Below are positions 1 to 9,311 of a stretch of DNA of 64,000 nt, in pieces. The position numbers and the translations under genes are program-made. The stretch comes from Neokomagataea tanensis (GTDB lineage Bacteria > Pseudomonadota > Alphaproteobacteria > Acetobacterales > Acetobacteraceae). Every line of letters starts with the position of its first letter. The first letter of the stretch is position 1. The stretch covers positions 1 to 64,000 of the forward strand of contig NZ_CP032486.1 in the NCBI RefSeq assembly GCF_006542335.1, written 5' to 3'. A model generated the notes under the pieces. That model saw nothing but the letters and a program-made list of their open reading frames with translations, ran no database searches and was not told the DNA's origin.

Positions 1-2
1 AA

Positions 3-1361
3 GACGATTTTGACGGCTGGCGGGCAGCAGCCCGAACCCTCGCGGCTGCCCGTGTGCTCCCAAGCGATATAATTTGGCAAGTAGGAGCGCAGCCGACCGA
101 CCTTTTCGCGACGGAAGAAGTTGCAATCGGCGGTACCCCGCCATTTACAGTTTCGAAGCAATTTCTTTCCCTTGCGAGCCGTGTCGCGCTGCACAGCGAC
201 CCTGAACGTTTTACGCTGCTTTATACCCTGTTACTTCGCGTCTTGGATTGCCCATCAATCCTATGTGACCGTGCCGATCCGCAAGTGAGACGCATCGAGG
301 GCCTTTCCCTCACCATCCGCCGCGACATACACAAAATGCGCGCCTATGTCCGTTTCCGGGAGGTTCTTGAGGGTAAAATGACGCGCTATGTCGCTTGGTT
401 CGAGCCCGAGCACCATATCCTCCGCGCCAATGCGGCCTTTTTTGTCGGGCGCTTCACTAACATGCGCTGGTCTATCCTGACGCCCCGAGGTACGATTCAT
501 TGGGACGGGGCGGTTCTTTCTGAAGGGCCGCCCGCACATCGGGCCGATATCCCCTGCCGCGACCCGACGGAAATCGTCTGGAAGTCTTATTACGCTGCAA
601 TCTTCAACCCGGCTCGTTTAATGACCGGCGCCATGCTCAAGGAAATGCCGAAAAAATATTGGAAGAACATGCCCGAAACCGCACTCGTCCCCGATCTAAT
701 TGCTGGCGCTCGCAAACGCGAACTACGCATGATCGAGCGAGCGCATGCCATCCCCAACGTGATGCACCGAACTGACACAGTTGATTTGTTGCGCGCCGAG
801 GCAGCGTCTTGCCGCCGGTGTCCGCTCTGGCGTCCGGCAACGCAGATAATCTTCGGCGAGGGGCCGCCGAACGCTGATATCATGGTTGTTGGCGAGCAAC
901 CGGGAAATCAGGAGGATAAAACGGGCTGCGTTTTTGTGGGCCCTGCGGGACAAGTTTTCGACCGGGCGCTGATCGCAGCCGGAATTGATCGGTCACAGCT
1001 ATACGTTACCAATGCGGTTAAGCATTTTAAATTTGAGTTACGCGGCAAGCAGCGCATCCACGCCCGGCCTAACGTAACCGAGATTGATGCCTGTCGCTGG
1101 TGGATCGACCAGGAGCGTGCGCTAGTACGGCCAAAATTGATCATTGCTATGGGGGCTACCGCTGCACGGTCATTGCTAGAACACCCGGTCCGGATCGCTG
1201 ATTGCCGTGGCAGCGCGATTGCTTTACCCGATGGAACGCCCTGCTGGATCACCGTCCACCCGAGCGCTCTTTTGCGACTTCCGGATGGCGTGGACATGGA
1301 AGCAGAATTTGATCGCTATGTGACTGATCTGCGGCTGGCAGTTAGAAGTCTAGACAGATGA
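3..1361 (+). CDS. UdgX-family uracil-DNA glycosylase with N-terminal DUF4130 domain (5' end outside window)
   Basis: Probable DNA-repair protein that recognises uracil in DNA. The C-terminal part (from about nt 770) is a family 4/UdgX uracil-DNA glycosylase: four cysteines at the start of the domain and along it fit an Fe-S cluster (CRRCPLW is visible), followed by GEQPGNQED and the UdgX-specific loop KQRIHARPN, whose His forms a covalent bond with the uracil site in characterised UdgX. The N-terminal half resembles the DUF4130 domain often fused to it. The first internal start is GTG at 54, but the frame is open to the window edge and the upstream residues (DDFDGWRAAARTLAA) fit the family, so the gene begins before the window. 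The frame is otherwise intact. Family assignment is by motif recognition; the role in repair is known for the family, not shown here. Confidence 0.85.
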   Translation, partial: DDFDGWRAAARTLAAARVLPSDIIWQVGAQPTDLFATEEVAIGGTPPFTVSKQFLSLASRVALHSDPERFTLLYTLLLRVLDCPSILCDRADPQVRRIEGLSLTIRRDIHKMRAYVRFREVLEGKMTRYVAWFEPEHHILRANAAFFVGRFTNMRWSILTPRGTIHWDGAVLSEGPPAHRADIPCRDPTEIVWKSYYAAIFNPARLMTGAMLKEMPKKYWKNMPETALVPDLIAGARKRELRMIERAHAIPNVMHRTDTVDLLRAEAASCRRCPLWRPATQIIFGEGPPNADIMVVGEQPGNQEDKTGCVFVGPAGQVFDRALIAAGIDRSQLYVTNAVKHFKFELRGKQRIHARPNVTEIDACRWWIDQERALVRPKLIIAMGATAARSLLEHPVRIADCRGSAIALPDGTPCWITVHPSALLRLPDGVDMEAEFDRYVTDLRLAVRSLDR

Positions 1362-1672
1362 GGGCCCCGAGCGGCAGGGTAAAGTCCTTTCGGTCGGACC
1401 TGGTCAGCAACTAGCAGACCAATCACACTTTCTGCCGCGATGCAATCGTCAGTATACGATTTATCTGCCAAATTTGGCTTACGTCGCGAAAGGGTCTGCG
1501 AATGGAAAAGGCAGAGGCAATCCGACGCCTCTAGCGACACATCAAGCGCGAATTTCTACCGTCTCGTGCCGGGTCATTGAACCCGAATTGTACGATTGAA
1601 GAGCAGGGAGGGATTTACACGCAGTACGCAACTGGGTTGTCCTTAATGACCCGCGCAATGCGAAATGTCGAT
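1362..1672. other. intergenic, no gene seen
   Basis: Between the UdgX stop and the opposing small gene I see only short frames without a convincing ribosome-binding site. No inverted-repeat element or tRNA is evident. Confidence 0.5.
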
Positions 1673-2035
1673 TTATACATTGTTATACGAACAAGTATTT
1701 AGGTCATTTGCAAAAAAATAGGTAAATGATTTATATTTATAAACGTAGATATTTTTAATAAAGTCTTTGTTTATATCATCTATTAGGACTTCTTCAGGGA
1801 CTTCACTCAAAAATTCTTTAGTTATTCTGAGGATAAAGTCATTAAAATGCTCGTCTGTAGGCACTCCCAAAATACCTTCTAGACATTGGGCTGCCGTTAA
1901 CCTTCGGGGGCATTTCCCAAAAAGGTCCACTAACTCCAGCACAGTGTAGTAGAAAGTCTCAGGGTCATAACTCTGATCCCTCTGGGAAATATTTAGCAGC
2001 TGATGCAGATAGCTTTCTTGGATTTGAACAGACAT
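1673..2035 (-). CDS. hypothetical protein, 120 aa
   Basis: I do not recognise this protein. It is acidic in its middle part and rich in Tyr, Phe and Asn near the C-terminus, with no signal peptide or membrane segment. Its codons are clearly more AT-rich than those of the UdgX gene next to it, which suggests separate acquisition. It converges on UdgX and is followed upstream by an IS6 relic. It could be a small immunity or regulatory protein, but nothing in the sequence supports a specific job. Confidence 0.5.
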   Translation of the reverse strand: MSVQIQESYLHQLLNISQRDQSYDPETFYYTVLELVDLFGKCPRRLTAAQCLEGILGVPTDEHFNDFILRITKEFLSEVPEEVLIDDINKDFIKNIYVYKYKSFTYFFANDLNTCSYNNV

Positions 2036-2115
2036 TGGTCACCACTTTTGCTCAGAGAAAGTAAAATTAACTTTTAAACTAAGAGTTTCCGCAATTTTGC
2101 CAAAATTTGTGAAAA

Positions 2116-2670
2116 GGCCTTGTTGCAAAGTTTTATCCGCTGCCTGGAACCCTTATCAGTTTTAAAGCGGAGCTGGTCGTCTGCGCGATTTCAAGGGGGG
2201 GGGGTCATTTTCGTGGTGAGGTGATCCTATGGGCAGTGCGTTGGTATTGCCGCTATGGGATTAGCTACCGGGATTTGGAAACCATGCTGGCCGAGCGGGG
2301 CGTGAGCGTGGATCATTCAACAATTTACCGTTGGGTCCAGTGGTATGTGCTTGAGATGGAAAAGCGCCTTCTGTGGTATTGGAAACGCCCAGGCTTTTCC
2401 GGCAGTTGGCGGGTTGATGAGACTTACATCAAGATCAAAGGGAAATGGGCGATCTGTACCGGGCTGTCGGCGAGGGGGGTGATATGATTGATTTTTTCTT
2501 CTCACCGACCCGGAACGCCAAGGCTGCCAAACGCTTTCTGGGCAAAGCCTTGAACGGTCTGAGGGACTGGGAGAAGTGCGTCTCATCGAAAGACAATTCA
2601 GCCTCTAAATCGTTCGAAAATCAAAACAAACGGGATACCTGCGGCCTAAACCTAACTTTGTAACAGGGCC
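2116..2670 (+). mobile_element. IS6-family element (type A), internally deleted
   Basis: Both ends are present: GGCCTTGTTGCAAAGTTT at the left and the complement of GGCCCTGTTACAAAGTT at the right. The transposase reads from about 2188 with the helix-turn-helix region and the first catalytic Asp (WRVDETYIKIKGKW), then shifts frame near 2450 and continues in another frame (GDLYRAVGEGGDMIDFFF). Just after GLRDWEK the sequence jumps to the 3' end. The junction GGGAGAAG occurs at both places in intact copies, so the deletion likely arose between those short repeats. No 8-bp target duplication is visible. Inactive. Confidence 0.85.
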
Positions 2671-2757
2671 ATTAAAACAGCGTCTAAGGCCCCGCCGCAT
2701 GAAAGCCGCTCGAAAACAGTTTGAACGGTTTTCCAAAAAAGTGTGACAGCACCGATT

Positions 2758-3636
2758 TTACAATTGCGGCATTCCGCCATGAACAGGAAGTAGAGCTCCT
2801 GTCGTGTAGGTATTGTTCGGATCTGCCAAATAGACATAGGCTCCAGCCAACTCAGCCGGCTGCCCGGGCCGTCCCATCGGCGCTTGAGAGCCAAAACTTT
2901 CATGCTGCTCGGCGGGCATTCCTGTGGCAATAAACGGTGTCCAGATCGGACCCGGAAGCACGGAGTTTACCCTAATTCCTTTTTCAACAAGGCTACCGGC
3001 AAGGCTGACTGTAAAATTAGCAATTGCAGCTTTAGTCATGGAGTACGGAATAAGAATAGACATCGGAGTTCTCGTATTTACCGAAGACGTATTTATAATG
3101 GATGCACCAGGCTTTAGGTGTGGCAATGCTGCTTTCGTCAAGTAAAACATTCCGTGTATATTGGTATCAAAATGGCAGCGCCACTCTTCGTCTTCAATAT
3201 CGAGTAAATCTTTTCTTGGATGTTGAAAAGCTGCGTTATTAACGAGAATATCGATTCCACCAAGTTTTTTGACTGTTTCATCGATCCAATCAACACAAAC
3301 AGTTTTTTTTCGGATATCACCTGGCAGTAACAGGCATCTGCGACCAATTGCTTCGATAGATGATGCAATATTTTGTGCATCTTTTTCTTCAGCGTCGAGG
3401 TAGGCAAGAGCTATATCTGCACCTTCCTTTGCATAGGCGATCGCTACGGCCCTCCCAATCCCAGAATCACCGCCGGTGATTAATGCAACTAGTCCCTTTA
3501 GACGTTCACCGCTCTGATAGCTATCTAACCCATAGTCAGGTTCAGGCCCCATATTAGCCGATAGACCGGGAAAATCTTGCGGTTGCGTTTTAAAGGGAGG
3601 ACGTGGGTAGCGGTTACGTGGATCGATGAGCGTCAT
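2758..3636 (-). CDS. SDR-family NAD(P)-dependent oxidoreductase
   Basis: Classical short-chain dehydrogenase of 292 aa with the N-terminal extension typical of the YghA/YhdG-like group. The cofactor loop is TGGDSGIGR (residues 54-62), followed by NNAA (about 133-136), the catalytic Ser region NTSS and the catalytic pair Tyr198/Lys202 in YSMTK. The C-terminal end (TTGALLPVHGG) is also typical. It should reduce or oxidise a small alcohol, aldehyde or sugar in the cytosol; the substrate cannot be read from the sequence. It stands alone between an IS6 relic and an AT-rich gap. Intact. Confidence 0.88.
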   Translation of the reverse strand: MTLIDPRNRYPRPPFKTQPQDFPGLSANMGPEPDYGLDSYQSGERLKGLVALITGGDSGIGRAVAIAYAKEGADIALAYLDAEEKDAQNIASSIEAIGRRCLLLPGDIRKKTVCVDWIDETVKKLGGIDILVNNAAFQHPRKDLLDIEDEEWRCHFDTNIHGMFYLTKAALPHLKPGASIINTSSVNTRTPMSILIPYSMTKAAIANFTVSLAGSLVEKGIRVNSVLPGPIWTPFIATGMPAEQHESFGSQAPMGRPGQPAELAGAYVYLADPNNTYTTGALLPVHGGMPQL

Positions 3637-4045
3637 TAGAAAAGCCTTCCAGAAGCGGACGTACCAATCTAAAACGAATTACTCGACAAACAGTTCTAAA
3701 TTCATAAAAAAGCAAATAATAAAGATAATTATCCAAAACGAAATAAAGGTCGTACTTTTTATTAAAAATCATTCAAATCATAATATAACTTCAAATTTTC
3801 AATGCCGTATTATAATCATAGCTCATTATTTCAATTTTATTGAGGCCATTATGCACATCATACACTAAATGAAATCCCTATTATCGATCAATGATAGCAG
3901 TCTAGTGTTTTATTATAACGCTGCTTTTCCGAGTTTGCGGCAACTGCCAGCCAATGACCATAGGGCGAAGAAATCAATAATAAAAGCAGTTTGAACAAAA
4001 CCTTGTTGTGTGGAAACATAGGTAAGATCCGACCCCCATAATGGG
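3637..4045. other. AT-rich intergenic region
   Basis: Very AT-rich stretch upstream of the SDR gene, probably holding its promoter. One 80-codon frame exists on the plus strand, but its composition looks like random AT-rich sequence and I do not call it. The last part runs into the end of an IS3-type relic. Confidence 0.4.
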
Positions 4046-4490
4046 TTTTAAGTACCCCCTAAAGTTGACCGTAAACTATATCCTATGGGCGAATTCTAGG
4101 TGTTGCATTAAGCGTTCGACCATACGGTGCGTCGCTAGACCTTCTGGCGTTTCAGCTTGATGTCGGACTTTACAAGCTCCGTACACAAATACTCTCGTTC
4201 CAAATCTGCAGAGTACGTTGGACAAGCCAATCATTTCTTTAAACGCGTGCAGATAGTACGCCTTGGCGGAAGCGGCGAGCGTAATAAATCGGTGGTGCAA
4301 TCGGTAAAAGCTTGCAGAGTGACCCGATATCATAAGTTTGGCGCTGCTCATCAATAAAGGACGTCATGGTTTGAAGTAGTGGCCGCGTTCCAACTGAGCA
4401 AAAATACGCTGACGTCCCACGTAAAATCTCACTCGTTTGACGCAGTTCTAGGTTCTCCCGCTCCAATTGGCAGACCTGCGTGAATATTCA
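4046..4490 (-). pseudogene. IS3-family transposase remnant (orfA tail and orfB start)
   Basis: On the minus strand the sequence around 4460-4380 encodes the end of an IS3-type OrfA (LERENLELRQTSEILR), followed in the same frame by the OrfB beginning (MTSFIDEQRQTYD then LCKLLPIAPPIYYA). Further down, another frame carries a decayed piece ending in HRMVERLMQHLEF, like the ERLMR motif of OrfB. Everything downstream of that, including the catalytic DDE core, is missing. A TAAGTACCCCCTAAAGTTGACC stretch near 4050 may be the IS end. Dead relic. Confidence 0.75.
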
Positions 4491-4739
4491 GCTTTGGGCT
4501 ATCAAACACACCGCAACATACCGCAAGGTGTGGTTCTGTTCCTCTCTCAAAACCATGCGTGCTCCGCGCTCACGAAATTAAGACGGAAAACACTTCGTAT
4601 TCAAATCAACTCTGTCTCTGCGAACTTTCAGTCTCCAGAAAATCCTGGGCAGTTCAAATCCTGCGACGGGGCCCGCCTCATAACCTGACAGTTGAGTCGA
4701 AAAACGGAACGATCCCGGACGCCAGCGCGTTGAAAAAAA

Positions 4740-5402
4740 ATGATTATCTTTCCATTGCCACGTCATCTTCGTCGCCCGACCTTCGCCCTCCTCTACACAG
4801 CAGGGCTCGCGAGTGTAGGCACAGCGCTAGGACAAGATGCGTCGGCCGCTCGCGCGGGTAGCTATGCGCCAGGTTCGCGAAGCACTGCGTCGATGGACGG
4901 CACCTTCCAGAGCGTTGTCGGGCAAATCCCGTCCCCAAGCCAAACGCTCTTGAGCAAAACAGGTAAAACGTTCCGCGTCGACTATAGCGGCCAGATCAGC
5001 GGACCGGACCGCCATCATATTCCACCGGGCTGCGTGCGCGCATTCTCACCCACCCCTACCCGTGCGACGGCCACCTCAGGACGATCACAGCTCGTCCAGC
5101 CCGCACACGGCAAAGCACCCCCAAAGGGAGATGCCCTACTGATCGGCGAAATCCCCTCCCCCGACACGGCCATTTTCTCCGGGCCGGTGGTGGTCGTCAA
5201 CGCCAGCGATGGCCCGTCAGGGCTCTATGTGGTGCCCGATCACTGCGATGACGGCCGACCTGTGCGCGCACTCACGACCGCCGCAAGTGCGGTGGCCTCG
5301 ACCGGCGGCAATCCCTTCGCCCTAGCAGGCAATCGTGGTAACTTGCGCGACGGGCTGCACACCAAACTACTCACCTCAGGCGATGTCGAGCTTACACCAT
5401 GA
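4740..5402 (+). CDS. secreted protein of unknown function, translationally coupled to TpsB
   Basis: 220 aa with an apparent Sec signal peptide (basic start, hydrophobic core, cleavage near ALG-QD at about residue 31). The mature part is rich in Pro, Ser, Thr and Gly and contains two loosely similar units, GQIPSPSQTLL and GEIPSPDTAIF, each followed by a beta-like stretch. I recognise no family. Its stop overlaps the start of the TpsB gene by 4 nt, so the two are very likely made together. It may be a periplasmic partner or a small or reduced substrate of the transporter; that is inference from position only. Confidence 0.6.
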   Translation: MIIFPLPRHLRRPTFALLYTAGLASVGTALGQDASAARAGSYAPGSRSTASMDGTFQSVVGQIPSPSQTLLSKTGKTFRVDYSGQISGPDRHHIPPGCVRAFSPTPTRATATSGRSQLVQPAHGKAPPKGDALLIGEIPSPDTAIFSGPVVVVNASDGPSGLYVVPDHCDDGRPVRALTTAASAVASTGGNPFALAGNRGNLRDGLHTKLLTSGDVELTP

Positions 5403-7198
5403 TGCTCCGCCCCTGCCTCCTTGCCCTCCTCGCCTTACCTGCCCTTCTCTCAGGCACAGCCCGTGCCCAGAAGGCCGTTCCACGCTTCCCACAAGCCTCC
5501 GTCCCGCATATGGATCCTGACCTGCCACGCACGCTGCAAAACGTATTACCCTCGGAGCCAGGATCGTTCCATCCCCCGCCGCAACCGCAAGACGACGCCC
5601 CTCTTCCGAGCCCTGACCCCACACCCGTTCTCGACGCCCTACGCGGCATTATCGTCACGCGCGCTGATGCTACGCCGAAACAGGAGGGCAATCTCGCGAT
5701 CAGCGCAGCGTCGCTCGGTCTTTCCTCAGAAGAACGCGCAGACCTCAATGCGCTGCTCGCCCCGTATCTCAACCGCCCCGCCAGCCTGGAGACGTTCTCG
5801 AAGCTCGAGAGCGCGGTCACGCGCTGGTATCGCGGGCGCGGCCATGCCTTCGTGTCGGTTGCGGTTCCACCACAACGCATCCATAATGGAATGCTTACAA
5901 TCACCGTGCTGGAATACAAAATCGGCAAGATCGACGTAATTGGAAATCGCTGGTTCGCGGCATGGCAAATTCGTGCGCGCTCGGCCCTAAAATCCGGCGA
6001 TATTCCCACTCTCCAAAGCCTGCAAGGCGATCTAACATGGGCGAATGCGAACCCCTTTTTTACCGTTGATACCCTTTTTCGTCCTGGCAAAACGGTTGGC
6101 ACCACTGATGTCGCGCTTGACGTGTCCGACCGCTTTCCGGTCTACGCGTTCGCCGCTTATAACAACCAGTCAGACCCCACGACCGGCCGCTTGAACTGGA
6201 ATCTCGGCGTGACATGGGGCAACGCTTTCGCGTTGGGCCAGACAGTGTCCTATCAATACACCCGCGCTGACAGCGGGCGTTCGACCTCGCATCTGGGAAG
6301 TTGGTCGATCCCGCTGCTCTCCCTGCGCGACCAAGTCCTAATTTTTGGCACCTATTCCTCGACCGCTCCCATCGCGCCGCCGCCCTATACCAATGCCGGC
6401 GTCTCGTCGCAAATCTCGATCCGCTACGAGCACAATCTGCCCCACATCGTGCTGGGCAGCGGCTTCGGTATCGATGGGTTGTTGCGTCTGGGCTTCGACT
6501 GGAAGGAAACCATGTCCGACCAGTACAAAAACGGGCATCCCATCGTCCTCGCCACGGCTGATACAACGCAATTCGTGGTCGACTACACAGGCTCCTTACA
6601 AGACCCACTGGGCAAGACCGAAATCCACAATATTTTGGCCTATGGTCCGGGCGGGCTGATCGGCCATACTAGTGCCTACGCCTATGACATGATCGTCCCG
6701 CACGCCAAACCCGATTACGTCTATGACCGCCTGACCCTGACGCGCACAATCTCCCTCCCCGCAGGTTTTTCGTCCACCACCACCCTTACCGGCCAGCTTG
6801 CAACCCATAACCTGCTCTACAGCGAACAACTCGAGGCGGGTGGCATCGGGACCGTGCGCGGCTATTACGTCAACACCTCTTTCGGCTCCGAAGGCGCACA
6901 GGTCAGCGAGGAAGTGCATGCACAGCCGCTTTCTATCGCCAAGACACTAAACCTCGGCGCAGGCTTCGCTGACAAGGAAACACTCGGCGTATTTTGGGAC
7001 TGGGCGGAGAACAGCCAACGCCGCGCCGCAGAAGGCTTCGGCAACAAGACCGGTCTTGCAAGCGTGGGTATCGACCTTAACAGCACGATAAATCGCGTCA
7101 CCAACATCAATTTTGATATGGGGTACCGCCTGCGTGCCCTCCCCGGCAGTCACGAGCACGGCAATTTCTGCGATTTCGCTGTTGTTATGGGTTTCTAA
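5399..7198 (+). CDS. ShlB/FhaC/HecB-family (TpsB) outer-membrane secretion protein
   Basis: 599 aa, the usual size for the outer-membrane partner of two-partner (type Vb) secretion. In order: a signal peptide (cleavage near ARA-QK, residue 24), a Pro-rich linker, POTRA-like domains (about 70-230, including ITVLEYKIGKIDVIGN), and a beta-barrel ending in the C-terminal aromatic residue typical of outer-membrane proteins (VVMGF). The conserved barrel motif VRGY is present (GTVRGYYVNTSFGSEG). It should fold in the outer membrane and export a partner protein carrying a TPS domain. No classical TpsA gene adjoins it. The 4-nt overlap with the upstream secreted protein suggests an operon. Intact. Confidence 0.85.
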   Translation: MMLRPCLLALLALPALLSGTARAQKAVPRFPQASVPHMDPDLPRTLQNVLPSEPGSFHPPPQPQDDAPLPSPDPTPVLDALRGIIVTRADATPKQEGNLAISAASLGLSSEERADLNALLAPYLNRPASLETFSKLESAVTRWYRGRGHAFVSVAVPPQRIHNGMLTITVLEYKIGKIDVIGNRWFAAWQIRARSALKSGDIPTLQSLQGDLTWANANPFFTVDTLFRPGKTVGTTDVALDVSDRFPVYAFAAYNNQSDPTTGRLNWNLGVTWGNAFALGQTVSYQYTRADSGRSTSHLGSWSIPLLSLRDQVLIFGTYSSTAPIAPPPYTNAGVSSQISIRYEHNLPHIVLGSGFGIDGLLRLGFDWKETMSDQYKNGHPIVLATADTTQFVVDYTGSLQDPLGKTEIHNILAYGPGGLIGHTSAYAYDMIVPHAKPDYVYDRLTLTRTISLPAGFSSTTTLTGQLATHNLLYSEQLEAGGIGTVRGYYVNTSFGSEGAQVSEEVHAQPLSIAKTLNLGAGFADKETLGVFWDWAENSQRRAAEGFGNKTGLASVGIDLNSTINRVTNINFDMGYRLRALPGSHEHGNFCDFAVVMGF

Positions 7199-7251
7199 CG
7201 AGATGGTTCGACAGAACCGTTGCTTATCAGGCCATCCATAATACCCGAAAA

Positions 7252-7620
7252 GGCCCCGTCGCAAAATCGGGTGGTGCCCGTTTATTTTTATGTCAAACGG
7301 TTCAGAAGCTGAATTACCTTTTAATCGGACGCTTTTCATCCCATGATGCCCTCTTTGAATCAGAGGAGTTCAGCTTGTCCCTTTTTCAAGGCCTGAATAA
7401 CCTAAAATCCTCGATCGTCCTGGGTTTCTTTCAGTTTTTCGCCGTTCTGGGCTTTGCCCAAAAGTATTCGACAGCCTTAATGTTCGGTGTGAGTGTGAGG
7501 AAAGATTCGTATCATCGTCTTCGCCGTCTGCCCAATAGCAATATGCCCATTTCCCTCTGATCTTGATGTAGGTTTCATCAACCCGCCAGCTGCTGGAAAA
7601 CCTGGACATTCCAGTACCAG
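7252..7620 (-). mobile_element. IS6-family (type A) remnant
   Basis: The plus-strand left edge GGCCCCGTCGCAAAATCGG is a mutated type A end. Moving inward on the minus strand, pieces of the transposase are readable in broken frames: the end (QAELL-like region near 7380), the middle, and SSSWRVDETYIKIRGKW near 7560-7600. The N-terminal half and the second end are missing. More diverged than the other type A copies, so probably older. Confidence 0.75.
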
Positions 7621-7776
7621 CGCAAGCTGTTAGAAGCTAACGGCCCCGCCAGTCGTAGGTCGGTTTATCTCCGAAGCCTCCACCACGTTCAAAAAAATGG
7701 CGCTGACCGAACAAACGCCTCTCCACTTCAATCGGGCAAATTCAGCCCCTAGTGGATTTCTGAAAGACCTACCGCT

Positions 7777-9036
7777 ATGCTAAAATGCGCCTTTTTGACT
7801 GCCAGCTTCATAACCGTCATAGCCCAAGCCGCGTCAGCCGCGCAGCCTAACACAATAAAGATCCCTTCACCGCACCTCACCGCCCCCCAGGCGCAGAAAC
7901 GCGTCGAAGCATGGATCGACACTCTGCGTAAAACTGCTATAGCAACGCAGAGATCCTGTAGAAAAATGGCTGAAAATGGCCCTTTTCATTATAGTTTGAC
8001 CGCCACCTCGGCCATAGGTCCAAACAACGTGATCTCTTATAGCGTGCATGAGGACATGACCTGCGGCGGCGCGCATGGCACGTCCAAGAGAAGTGCAATG
8101 AGCTTCGACACAACAACTGGCGAAACGATCAATCTTCTGACCCGATACCACCTGACGAAAGTCGCAGCCCTTGCCGCTGCTGTGAAGGCTTATCCAGGCC
8201 CGAGTGAATGCAAGTCTTATCTCCAGAGCCCGCCTATGCAGGACGCCTATGATTTCGAAAGCGCCGCCCTAGCACTTAACGGCCTCGCTATCTCGATTAC
8301 ATTCAATGCAGGCGCGGCAGAGAGCTGCGGAGCAACCCCGGCAATCATCCCGGTCACCCAGGTACAGTACGGAACGCCGGAGGAACACTCCTTCCAAGAC
8401 TACAGCGGTACGATCGGCCAAATACCCATCGCCGTCACATTCGGAATTGTGAACAGCAAGATTATAGAGGGTAGCCACTATTATTATCGTAAGTTTCTTA
8501 AGGACATCCCGCTAACCGGTACTGCATCATCAGAAATCACGTTAATTGATACTTCTGGGGGCACCTTTAACCTCCATCCTGTCGACAACGCCAACCAGCC
8601 CACCACGCCGGACAGTAGTACTGGCCTCGTAGGCACCTGGACCGCAAACGGCCATACTCTGCCGGTCAAGCTCTCCAGTGAAAGTATCGGAATCTTTGCG
8701 CCTGGACACCGCTACACTCGTATCACCAACAAAACCGACGCGCAGTTCGAGATGCCCATTAAAGGTTTCTACACTGCTGCTTTGGCTAATGACCCAGTTG
8801 CTGCGGCCCGCTTCGTGGCCTTTCCCCTCCGGATCAACGTAGGCCCCGGCGCGTATAAAAAGATTCCGAATGCCACTCTCTTCAAACAGAAGTGGACCCA
8901 AATTTTTTCTGTTAAATGGTTAAAAAACCTAGCAAAATCCTCACCGCACGACCTGTTCACAACCAACGGCTATGCCATGATCGGCAATGGCCTAGCCTTC
9001 TTCAATGAGGAGGGTCTATCCGTTGTTAACAAATGA
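7777..9036 (+). CDS. secreted protein with DUF3298-like region
   Basis: 419 aa with a clear signal peptide (cleavage near ASA-AQ, about residue 22). Residues about 30-200 resemble the DUF4163/DUF3298 arrangement seen in PdaC/RsiV-type extracytoplasmic domains: a Cys-containing CGGAHGTS followed by a FDTTTGETINLL segment. The C-terminal half (about 210-419) is unrecognised and beta-rich by appearance. It follows the TpsB cassette after an IS relic. The role is unknown; in related proteins such domains bind lysozyme or muropeptides, but whether that applies here cannot be judged. Confidence 0.6.
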   Translation: MLKCAFLTASFITVIAQAASAAQPNTIKIPSPHLTAPQAQKRVEAWIDTLRKTAIATQRSCRKMAENGPFHYSLTATSAIGPNNVISYSVHEDMTCGGAHGTSKRSAMSFDTTTGETINLLTRYHLTKVAALAAAVKAYPGPSECKSYLQSPPMQDAYDFESAALALNGLAISITFNAGAAESCGATPAIIPVTQVQYGTPEEHSFQDYSGTIGQIPIAVTFGIVNSKIIEGSHYYYRKFLKDIPLTGTASSEITLIDTSGGTFNLHPVDNANQPTTPDSSTGLVGTWTANGHTLPVKLSSESIGIFAPGHRYTRITNKTDAQFEMPIKGFYTAALANDPVAAARFVAFPLRINVGPGAYKKIPNATLFKQKWTQIFSVKWLKNLAKSSPHDLFTTNGYAMIGNGLAFFNEEGLSVVNK

Positions 9037-9182
9037 AAAGCGGGGCTTTAGCTGCTTCGAGAAATACCTCGAATATAAATTGCCCAAGGATGAATGAGTA
9101 AAACAACTACCGTCTCTGCCCCGACTTTCTAGCAAATTGCGGCTAGTACATGCAGCTTTGTTCAAAAAGAGGGTTGCGGGGA

Positions 9183-9248
9183 GGCTCTGTTACGAAGCTG
9201 ACTTTGTACCGGCAAAAAGTAGTAACTATAAAACTTCGCAACAGAGCC
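9183..9248. mobile_element. 66-bp MITE-like element with IS6-type ends
   Basis: GGCTCTGTTACGAAG at the left and CTTCGCAACAGAGCC at the right form 15-bp terminal inverted repeats with one mismatch, with only about 36 bp between them. The ends match the GGCTCTGTTGCAAAG variant seen at 37253. It is too small to code for anything and would need a transposase in trans. No target duplication is visible. Confidence 0.55.
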
Positions 9249-9311
9249 AAGAGGAGGAGCCTATTAGCCAACCGCTAATCGGACTAGCTAATGCAGCATC
9301 TCTTCTTATTT

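Noticed and set aside
3626..3868. 80-codon AT-rich ORF
   Set aside because: Ile/Asn/Lys-rich, no ribosome-binding site, fits random AT-rich DNA.
5392..6105. 237-codon minus-strand ORF
   Set aside because: Shadow of the TpsB gene; no start signal and Arg/Ser-rich nonsense composition.
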